The translations under genes and the position numbers were made by a program. Shown here in pieces: positions 42,798 through 48,264 of a stretch of 48,264 nucleotides of DNA; within the stretch, counting starts at the first letter, position 1, and each line of letters begins with the position of its first letter. The stretch is from an uncultured Bacilli bacterium (GTDB taxonomy: Bacteria; Bacillota_I; Bacilli_A; RF39; UBA660): positions 1 through 48,264 of the forward strand of contig CALVRZ010000007.1 in the NCBI GenBank assembly GCA_944358875.1, in the 5' to 3' direction. Under the pieces are notes generated by a model. That model saw only the letters and a program-made list of their open reading frames with translations, ran no database searches and had not been told where the DNA came from.

Positions 42798-43976
42798 TTA
42801 AATATTCATATTTCCTTTTAAGATGTCTTCATAGTTTCTTAATAAAGCTTGAAAGAAACCTACTTTAGAGACATCTTCTTGGACAGTTAAATCAATGGTC
42901 TTAATTTTGTTGCCATCTTCTAAAATGGTAATGTTACCGATGATGTCGCCTTGTTTGATGGGGGCTTTTAGTTTATTGATCGTTTTCTCATAAGTTATTT
43001 CACCACTGGTTTCATTTTTCTTACTTAATATTTTTACATCTTCAGTTGGTATTACTTCTACTTCTTCGATTTGACCTAAATCAACTTTGACTTTACCAAT
43101 AATGGTATCTTTACTTAGGATGTTATTCATTTGATATAGATTAAAACCATAATCTAGTAAAGCACTTGTTTCTTTACTTCGAGAGCTTGGATCTGGTTCA
43201 TTCATAACGACTGTGATTAGTCTTAAATCATCACGCAAAGCCGTCGATGTTAAACAGTAACCGGCCGTATTGGTGAAACCTGTTTTTAGGCCATCGACAC
43301 CTTGGTAGTATCTAACTAATTTATTAGTGTTGACTAACCAGAAACTCTTATCCGTATTTTGTCTTAGATAGTCTTCATATGTTCCCGTGAATTCTAGTAT
43401 TTTGTCATGTTTTACTAGTTCTTTAGCAATCATTGCCATGTCATGAGCTGATGAATAATGATTTTCATCATCAAGACCAGTGGCATTTTTGAAGTTAGTT
43501 GAGGTTAGTCCTAGTTCTTTAGCTCTTTCGTTCATCATTTTAACAAAGGCATCTTCACTTCCAGCGATACGTTCAGCCATAGCAACAGTCGCGTCATTTC
43601 CTGAAGCAATCGATATGCCCTTTAAGAGATCTTGAACACTCATCTTTTCGCCAGTTTCTAAGAAAATTTGACTTCCCCCCATCGATGAGGCATTTTCCGA
43701 TACTGTTACTTGTTCATCCCAACTTAAGGTACCCTTTTCAATTTGTTCCATGATTAATAGCATACTCATCATCTTGGTCATCGATGCGGGAGCTAGTTTC
43801 TCATTGGCATTTTTTTCATAGAGAATCTCACCCGTGCTTGCTTCAATCATAATGGCACTAGTGGCGTTAGGAGTTAAATCACTTTCACTAGTATTTTCGT
43901 CAGTTTCCGTCTTTGCATAAATATTTTTAGGAAAAAGGAAGAGACATATTAAAGAAAGAATTATTATTTTTTTCAT
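42798..43976 (-). CDS. dacF: D-alanyl-D-alanine carboxypeptidase, DacF type (PBP5 family)
   Basis: A 392-residue penicillin-binding protein with signal peptide (about 1-22). The S11 peptidase has active-site Ser in APASMTKMMS (SxxK), the SGN motif in IASGNDATVAMAE and KTG in GVDGLKTGFT. The C-terminal PBP5 beta domain (about 285-365) and a final amphipathic helix (FFQALLRNYEDIL) hold it to the membrane. It trims the terminal D-Ala of wall stems. Bacilli have housekeeping (DacA) and sporulation (DacF, DacB) forms; DacF is my choice, with moderate confidence in the letter. The second copy of the structured element lies in its upstream region. Confidence 0.88.
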   Translation of the reverse strand: MKKIIILSLICLFLFPKNIYAKTETDENTSESDLTPNATSAIMIEASTGEILYEKNANEKLAPASMTKMMSMLLIMEQIEKGTLSWDEQVTVSENASSMGGSQIFLETGEKMSVQDLLKGISIASGNDATVAMAERIAGSEDAFVKMMNERAKELGLTSTNFKNATGLDDENHYSSAHDMAMIAKELVKHDKILEFTGTYEDYLRQNTDKSFWLVNTNKLVRYYQGVDGLKTGFTNTAGYCLTSTALRDDLRLITVVMNEPDPSSRSKETSALLDYGFNLYQMNNILSKDTIIGKVKVDLGQIEEVEVIPTEDVKILSKKNETSGEITYEKTINKLKAPIKQGDIIGNITILEDGNKIKTIDLTVQEDVSKVGFFQALLRNYEDILKGNMNI

Positions 43977-44125
43977 TTACATCACCCTACTAAAAAATAT
44001 GTTGATATTTGTAAAATATACTTTTTTCTTATTTATACAAGAGGAACTTAACAAAAAATATGTTAATAAACGTAGACTCCATTGAAATTTATTCCTACTA
44101 ATGACAGAAAATGTTACTGTTGATG

Positions 44126-44173
44126 CCTTGAAGGCAACGACAAAGATAGGTAAAATTAATTTTATCTTTTGTC
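44126..44173 (-). promoter_or_regulatory. Repeated structured leader element, copy 2
   Basis: It shares GGCAACGACAAAGA (44133-44146) with copy 1 at 728-741. Here the hairpin is longer: GACAAAGAT pairs with its near-complement ending TTTGTC around the AAAATTAATTTT core, and GCCTT/AAGGC makes a second small hairpin. It lies 150 bp upstream of the dacF-type gene on the minus strand, and about 75 bp upstream of the yjcZ-like gene on the plus strand. The gap 43977-44245 holds nothing else but a TTAACA/TGTTAA hairpin near 44050. Confidence 0.4.
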
Positions 44174-44245
44174 CTTAGGTTAATATAATAACACTTTTCT
44201 TTTTTTTGAGTAAACTATATTAGATAATCAAAGGAGGGAAAAATT

Positions 44246-44419
44246 ATGTATTATTATGGCGGTTATAATGGCGGTTATAGTAGCTGTGGTTGTGGTTGCG
44301 GTGGAGGATATCCTTCATACGGTTACGGTGGCGGTTACGGATATGGATACGGGGCTGCTATTATATTAGTATTGTTTATCTTATTAGTAATAATTATTGG
44401 TGCTAGAGTCGCTGTTTAG
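44246..44419 (+). CDS. YjcZ-family small sporulation protein
   Basis: A 57-residue protein: a Gly/Tyr-rich first part with CGCGCGGG (three Cys) and PSYGYGGG, then a hydrophobic end AAIILVLFILLVIIIGA that matches the YjcZ tail 'aliVVLFILLIIvGa'. YjcZ-type proteins are small sporulation-linked membrane proteins of Bacilli. It is preceded by AAAGGAGGG and followed by a terminator. The Gly/Tyr/Cys head is longer than in many members. The stop is TAG. Confidence 0.8.
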   Translation: MYYYGGYNGGYSSCGCGCGGGYPSYGYGGGYGYGYGAAIILVLFILLVIIIGARVAV

Positions 44420-44426
44420 CCTTGAT

Positions 44427-44449
44427 AAAAGGGATGATACTTCCCTTTT
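44427..44449 (+). terminator. Terminator of the yjcZ-like gene
   Basis: AAAAGGGA (44427-44434) pairs with TCCCTTTT (44442-44449), and a T-run follows. Confidence 0.8.
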
Positions 44450-44492
44450 TTTCTTTTTTATGGTATTATATATACAGAAAGAAGGGAAGATA

Positions 44493-45041
44493 ATGTTAAA
44501 AAGTAGTCAAATATTAGATGAGTCTGATAAAAGAGTCAGAGCTCACAATGATGATGTAAAATTTCCTTTATCTTCTTCAGAAAAAAAGTTAATTGCTGAT
44601 ATGCTTGAACATTTACGTTTGAGTCAAATAGAAAAATATGCGGAGAAATATAACTTGCGTCCAGGAATGGGCTTAGCAGCACCACAGGTTGGATTTAATA
44701 AACGTTTCTTTGTTGTTTGTCATGAAGAAGAGGAAGGTGTTTTTAAGGATTATGTTCTTATTAATCCTAAAATTGTTTCACATTCGGAAGAGTTAATTTA
44801 TTCTTCAACGGGTGAAGGATGCTTGAGTGTTAATCGTGAAGTTGAAGGTATTGTACCTAGATATGCAAGAATTACCATGAGTGGTTTTGATGTTGATGGT
44901 AATCCGGTTAAATATCGTGGACGCGAAGAACTTGCTATTGCTTTTCAACATGAATTTGATCATTTGAATGGGATTTTATTTGTCGATAAAATCGATCCTA
45001 ATGATCCTTATAAAAATGCTGAAAATATGCGAGAAATTTAA
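44493..45041 (+). CDS. def: Peptide deformylase
   Basis: A 182-residue type II deformylase, the length of Firmicutes enzymes. All three motifs are present: GMGLAAPQVG, EGCLSV and HEFDHLNG, with metal ligands Cys in EGCLS and the two His of HEFDH. It removes the formyl group from nascent proteins. ATG at 44493 is chosen because GAAGGGAAG is directly upstream; an earlier in-frame start at 44397 would lie in the previous gene. The bacteriocin peptides could also be its substrates, but any link is only by position. It converges with the bacteriocin operon across a shared terminator. Confidence 0.97.
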   Translation: MLKSSQILDESDKRVRAHNDDVKFPLSSSEKKLIADMLEHLRLSQIEKYAEKYNLRPGMGLAAPQVGFNKRFFVVCHEEEEGVFKDYVLINPKIVSHSEELIYSSTGEGCLSVNREVEGIVPRYARITMSGFDVDGNPVKYRGREELAIAFQHEFDHLNGILFVDKIDPNDPYKNAENMREI

Positions 45042-45083
45042 AAGACTAATTGAAATCATTTATTAGATTGCAACTAGTCTTTT
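45041..45083. terminator. Bidirectional terminator between def and the bacteriocin operon
   Basis: AAAGACTA (45041-45048) pairs with TAGTCTTT (45075-45082); a T-run follows on the plus strand. On the minus strand the reverse side has fewer T. Confidence 0.75.
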
Positions 45084-45085
45084 TT

Positions 45086-45232
45086 TTATATTAGTCTTGC
45101 TAAGGTTCCAAGGTAACGTCCTAGATCAAAGATAACTTCGATAAGAATGTTAATTATGGGTAATAATAAAATAAAGATAATGATTTGGCAGGCTATGTAA
45201 CATTTGGGATATTTGTTTTTTAGGTTGGACAT
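45086..45232 (-). CDS. Third small peptide of the bacteriocin operon (leaderless)
   Basis: A 48-residue ORF with no double-glycine leader. A polar start with Cys11 and Cys15 (SNLKNKYPKCYIACQ) is followed by a hydrophobic run (IIIFILLLPIINIL) and an end IEVIFDLGRYLGTLARLI. That end resembles VQIIFDLGQSIGSSIRRI of the peptide encoded just upstream, sharing FDLGxxxG. It overlaps the second peptide gene by 13 bp. It may be an immunity protein that mimics the partner peptide, or a third, leaderless component. The DNA start is an ATG inside the upstream gene. Confidence 0.6.
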   Translation of the reverse strand: MSNLKNKYPKCYIACQIIIFILLLPIINILIEVIFDLGRYLGTLARLI

Positions 45233-45387
45233 TTTTCACCAGTGATAATTCTTCTTATAGAGCTACCAATGGATTGACCTAAATCAAAAATTATTTGGAC
45301 GGTCTTGTTGATGGCACTTAAAAGAGATGCGGTAATGGTACTACCACCAGTGACCTTCGTCATTTCTTCATTTTTGAGAATTATCAT
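45220..45387 (-). CDS. Double-glycine-leader bacteriocin-like peptide B
   Basis: A 55-residue ORF. The leader is MIILKNEEMTKVTGG, ending in the Gly-Gly that C39 peptidases cut after. The predicted mature peptide of 40 residues (from STITASLL) has amphipathic helix character with DLGQSIGSSI, which contains a GxxxG motif, and ends EKCPT with one Cys. Class IIb two-peptide bacteriocins use GxxxG to pair helices in the membrane. The ATG overlaps the TGA of peptide A (ATGA), so expression is coupled. Confidence 0.72.
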   Translation of the reverse strand: MIILKNEEMTKVTGGSTITASLLSAINKTVQIIFDLGQSIGSSIRRIITGEKCPT

Positions 45388-45554
45388 ACTTCACCTTCTT
45401 TCGGCGCATTATTACACGGAATAGGATTTAAGTACCCGTCGATAATGCCAGCGATTAAGACAATAAGGGCACCAACGCCCGCGGCAACACCCCAGACGAG
45501 ACCACTTCCTCCCCCTTCAACTTTTTGCATTTGTAGATTATTTATCTGTTCCAT
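45384..45554 (-). CDS. Double-glycine-leader bacteriocin-like peptide A
   Basis: A 56-codon ORF to a TGA. The leader is MEQINNLQMQKVEGG with Gly14-Gly15. The predicted mature peptide (GSGLVWGVAAGVGALIVLIA and on) is hydrophobic with several GxxxG-type spacings and ends GYLNPIPCNNAPKEGEV. The TGA at 45384-45386 is followed directly by TAA (45381-45383); if UGA is read as Trp the peptide is one residue longer and ends in Val-Trp. It begins 11 bp after the accessory gene with AAGGAGG before the ATG. It fits the pore-forming type of class II bacteriocins (inference). Confidence 0.75.
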   Translation of the reverse strand: MEQINNLQMQKVEGGGSGLVWGVAAGVGALIVLIAGIIDGYLNPIPCNNAPKEGEV

Positions 45555-45564
45555 TTTTCCTCCT

Positions 45565-46005
45565 TTAAAAATATTCTAATAGATAATTAATTATTTTTCT
45601 TTTTTCTTTAGGTATTTTTATTGTTACTAAATAGTTATTAATTTGATATTGTTCTGGTAAATCGACAACTAATTTTAGTAGTTGATAATTTTCGCCAGTT
45701 TCATCAATAGACAACGACGAATCTATTTTGTGAATATGATATGGGTATTCTTTCTCTTCAATTAGTAAATAATTATTATTGGTATAATATTTGACATCAT
45801 TTAATTTAACGGGCACTAATAAATGAATTTCATTAGTAGTTACCTCGACAGAGGCTTTGGTTGTTATATATACTTGATAATCTAATATGCATAAGATAAT
45901 AATAACGATGTTAATAATTATGGCATATAAGGTACTTAAGACATAGTAAGAAGAATATTGCTTGGTTAGTATTATGTGACTTTCTATTAGATTAAATGGT
46001 TCCAT
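45565..46005 (-). CDS. Short HlyD-like bacteriocin secretion accessory protein
   Basis: A 146-residue protein with one membrane helix (about 22-45), then an extracytoplasmic beta-rich part (YQVYITTKASVEVTTNEIHL, LVPVKLNDVKYYTNNN). Family members of the LcnD/BlpB/HlyD type have about 450 residues with a coiled coil; this one lacks the hairpin and is about a third as long, so it may be a minimal adaptor. Position between the ABC exporter and the peptides supports its role. ATG at 46005 is preferred since the ATG three codons upstream touches AAGGAG. Confidence 0.6.
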   Translation of the reverse strand: MEPFNLIESHIILTKQYSSYYVLSTLYAIIINIVIIILCILDYQVYITTKASVEVTTNEIHLLVPVKLNDVKYYTNNNYLLIEEKEYPYHIHKIDSSLSIDETGENYQLLKLVVDLPEQYQINNYLVTIKIPKEKRKIINYLLEYF

Positions 46006-46082
46006 ACCTAACATCTCCTTATGGGGTCCTTGTTCTTTGGCTTTTTCATAAGCTTAAATTATGATAAGCGGCACATTAGTTT

Positions 46083-48164
46083 TTATATTATTCTTCGTGA
46101 TAAGATGTCATTAATTTGACCATGTTCTAGTTTGATGACTTTATCATATAAATCCATATTATCAAGACGATGTGAGACAATTAGAAAAGTGCAATTTTTA
46201 TAGACACTAAAGATATTTTTGAGAATTTTTCGTTCAAGATTAATATCCATCTCACTTAAGCCTTCATCGATCATAATAATGTGACTATTTTTTAATAAGG
46301 CTCTAGCTAAAATAATTCTTTGTCTTTGACCACCGGAGATATTACCGGCCCCTTCTTCAATAGGGGTGTCATAACCTAAAAAGGAATCTTTGACGATTTC
46401 ATCAATATAAAGAAGTGATGTTAATTTTAGGAAATGATCTTCCGAAATATCACGATTTAAAATGATATTATTTCTAATAGTATCATTATACAGAAATTCT
46501 TGTTGAGAAATGTAAGTGATACTATTTCTGATATTACTTAAGGGGTAATCGTTAATATCTATTTCATCTAGGAAAAGTTCACCTCTTTTGAGATTAAAAA
46601 ACTTGTAAATAAGTTTTAGTATGGTGCTTTTACCTGAACCGGATGGGCCAATAATAAGAACTTTTTCATAAGCGTTAATGGTTAAGTTTAGGTCCTTTAT
46701 AATTGTTTTTTGGTTATTGAAACTAAAATTGGCATCTTGAAAATGAATTTTGCTAGGATTAGGTAATTTTTTAGGGTCTCCTAGTGGTTCTTCATCTAAT
46801 TCTAGTAAATCATTGGCTCTTTGAATAGCATTTAATGAATAGTGATATTCTTTACTTAGATCAATAATATTACGAAGAGGGGTTAAAAAATAAACTAATA
46901 ATGAGTTATAGGTAATTAAACTACCGATGGTTAAGTTATTATTCATTACTTCGATGGTTCCTAAATAGATAATAATAATGATACCTAAGTAATTAATGAT
47001 ATTTTTAAATAGTAATTCAACATTGCTACTTATATCGTAGAGTAAAGCATTATGTAATCCTTGGAGATATTTTTGTTCAATTTTAGTACAACTACTTTTT
47101 TCAAGAGCGAGGTTTTTGATTGTTTCATAATTGGTGATCATTTCAACTAGGTTAGAGTTAATAAGGGCATTATTTTCTTGATTTTTTTTGGTTAATTTTT
47201 TGATAAAGGGATTAAAAATTAATAGGATAATAACATAGAGAATAATGATTATTAAGGTTATCATAAATAGTTTAGAGCTTATATTATATAGAATAATAGC
47301 ACTGACAATCGATGTTATTAGGTCAAGAAAGACAGATAAAATGATTTTACTTATTATGGATTTGACAGAGGATAAATCACTAATACGAGATAGAATATCG
47401 CCAGTTGTTCTATTTTTATAATAACTATAAGGAAGTAATAGTATTTTTTTGATTGTCGTCATAAAAATGGTGAGATCTAATTTTTGATTTAAATAAATTA
47501 GCATTTGATTACGAAAGAAGTCAGTGATGGTTTTAATGATGATAATAATGATAAAGATGATGGTAATGGTTTTGAGATTATTGATATTAGTATTGATAAC
47601 GTTATCAATAATTACTTTGAAATAAAAGGAATAAAGACAAGTTAGAATTGTAAAAACAATGGATAAGAAAAAGATATTTAGGATGATTTTATAGTTATTT
47701 ATTATTGTTTGTAGGATAATATTGTTTAGAATTTTCTTATCTTCATAGTATGGGAGTTTTTTTATAGGTTCAAAAATCATAATATAGCCTGTCCATATTT
47801 TTTGAAATTCTTCTATACTTAGATAACGTGATCCGGAAGCGGGATCCATGATTAATACTTTACTATCTATTTTATATACGACAACGAAGTGATAGTAGTT
47901 ATTACTTATTAATTGACAAATAAAGGGCACGCTTATTTTGAATAATTGATTGGGGTCAGAAACGAAATATGATTTGGCATATAAGCCGACTTCTAAACTT
48001 GCTTGTTTTAATTCATAAAAATTGGTTCCTTTCGTCGTTGTGTTGGTTAATTCGACGAGCTTATTTAAAGATATATTACCACCATAATATCTTATGATTG
48101 AAAGTAAAGCTGCACTACCGCATTCTCTACTGCCATTTTGGAGGACGATCAATCTTTTCTTCAT
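46083..48164 (-). CDS. Peptidase-containing ABC transporter (bacteriocin processing and export)
   Basis: A 693-residue PCAT protein. The N-terminal C39 peptidase (about 1-130) has catalytic Cys15 in SRECGSAALLSII, His92 in YYHFVVVYKID and Asp107 in IMDPASGSRYLS. A six-helix permease (about 165-425) follows, then the ATPase: Walker A GPSGSGKSTILKLI, signature ISGGQRQRIILARAL, Walker B IIMIDEGLSEMD, H-loop LIVSHRLDNM. It cuts double-glycine leaders and exports the mature peptide. ATG at 48164 is chosen because AAGGAGGT is directly upstream and it places the Cys in its usual spot; the longer frame runs through the promoter. Two leader peptides are encoded downstream. Confidence 0.94.
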   Translation of the reverse strand: MKKRLIVLQNGSRECGSAALLSIIRYYGGNISLNKLVELTNTTTKGTNFYELKQASLEVGLYAKSYFVSDPNQLFKISVPFICQLISNNYYHFVVVYKIDSKVLIMDPASGSRYLSIEEFQKIWTGYIMIFEPIKKLPYYEDKKILNNIILQTIINNYKIILNIFFLSIVFTILTCLYSFYFKVIIDNVINTNINNLKTITIIFIIIIIIKTITDFFRNQMLIYLNQKLDLTIFMTTIKKILLLPYSYYKNRTTGDILSRISDLSSVKSIISKIILSVFLDLITSIVSAIILYNISSKLFMITLIIIILYVIILLIFNPFIKKLTKKNQENNALINSNLVEMITNYETIKNLALEKSSCTKIEQKYLQGLHNALLYDISSNVELLFKNIINYLGIIIIIYLGTIEVMNNNLTIGSLITYNSLLVYFLTPLRNIIDLSKEYHYSLNAIQRANDLLELDEEPLGDPKKLPNPSKIHFQDANFSFNNQKTIIKDLNLTINAYEKVLIIGPSGSGKSTILKLIYKFFNLKRGELFLDEIDINDYPLSNIRNSITYISQQEFLYNDTIRNNIILNRDISEDHFLKLTSLLYIDEIVKDSFLGYDTPIEEGAGNISGGQRQRIILARALLKNSHIIMIDEGLSEMDINLERKILKNIFSVYKNCTFLIVSHRLDNMDLYDKVIKLEHGQINDILSRRII

Positions 48165-48194
48165 ACTATTTACCTCCTTACTTATATTATTGGA

Positions 48195-48209
48195 GGCGTT
48201 TGGGCGTTT
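48195..48209 (-). promoter_or_regulatory. Direct repeat over the -35 position of the bacteriocin operon
   Basis: On the minus strand AAACGCC occurs twice, eight bases from start to start (48203-48209 and 48195-48201). A TATAAG -10 candidate lies at 48181-48186, so the first copy falls where a -35 should be and no TTGACA-like box is present. Direct repeats at this place often mark an activator-dependent promoter; no regulator gene is in the window. Confidence 0.35.
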
Positions 48210-48232
48210 TCCTTTTAAAATCAAAAAAAATA

Positions 48233-48264
48233 ATCTCTTTTGTGAATTTTTTTCTTTTAGAGAT
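48233..48264 (-). terminator. Terminator of a gene beyond the window edge
   Basis: ATCTCT (48259-48264 on the minus strand) pairs with 48233-48238, then TATTTTTTTT. It ends a minus-strand unit lying upstream and leaves only about 65 bp for the bacteriocin promoter. The pairing runs to the very end of the window, so more stem may follow. Confidence 0.6.

Noticed and set aside
44397..44492. Longer N-terminus of peptide deformylase
   Set aside because: It would start inside the yjcZ-like gene, cross its terminator and lacks a ribosome binding site.
1..48264. CRISPR array
   Set aside because: No series of regularly spaced direct repeats was seen.

Overview
AT-rich window from a spore-forming, low-GC member of the Bacilli. 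The evidence is the Bacilli-type sporulation set (SpoIIGA, SigE, SpoIIIAH, GerE, CotE, GerM, YjcZ), the dnaG-rpoD-trmK operon, SepF/DivIVA and the murG-murB-divIB order. Low GC and a compact layout would suit an uncultured gut Bacilli lineage near the Mollicutes; that placement is inference. Nearly all genes lie on the minus strand.

Layout, left to right. 1-1.6 kb: a cut-off type IV-pilin-like gene and an NlpC/P60 wall hydrolase. 1.7-8.2 kb: division and wall synthesis (divIVA, sepF, a WG-repeat-like protein, a MOP flippase, divIB, murB, murG). 8.3-12.1 kb: an SPFH/NfeD pair, a 167-bp MITE-like inverted-repeat element, prepilin peptidase and a GspF/ComGB platform protein. 12.2-14.4 kb: a YqfQ-like spore protein and an ABC exporter. 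14.5-14.9 kb: a new candidate type I toxin-antitoxin locus. 14.9-19.5 kb: trmK, rpoD, dnaG, queA. 19.6-23.4 kb: pdp, scpB, scpA and small unknowns. 23.4-30.3 kb: sigE, spoIIGA, parE and a SNF2/SWIM helicase. 30.4-33.7 kb: a class B-like sortase with its probable substrate, a CHAP plus double-ricin surface protein. 34.1-40.8 kb: tRNA-Arg(UCU) and a sporulation-rich stretch (gerM, gerE, spoIIIAH, recX, cotE, DUF421). 40.8-44 kb: a zinc dehydrogenase, a small ORF with two in-frame TGA codons, a VOC protein and a DacF-type carboxypeptidase. 44.2-45 kb: yjcZ-like gene and peptide deformylase. 45.1-48.2 kb: a bacteriocin operon with a peptidase-containing ABC exporter, a short HlyD-like accessory protein and three small peptides, two with double-glycine leaders.

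Two observations stand out. First, of 51 complete genes whose stop is clear, 41 end in TAA, 10 in TAG and none in TGA. One intact small ORF with a ribosome binding site and its own terminator carries two TGA codons where tryptophan fits, and the only TGA that could be a stop (first bacteriocin peptide) is followed at once by TAA. UGA may therefore be free or read as Trp in this genome. Second, the bacteriocin operon carries an unusual peptide set: a glycine-rich hydrophobic peptide, an amphipathic peptide, and a leaderless third peptide that resembles the C-terminal half of the second.

The pilin gene, prepilin peptidase and GspF together point to a type IV pilus or competence pseudopilus. The wall hydrolases, sortase and flippase deal with the envelope, and the sporulation genes form a scattered set rather than a single cluster.
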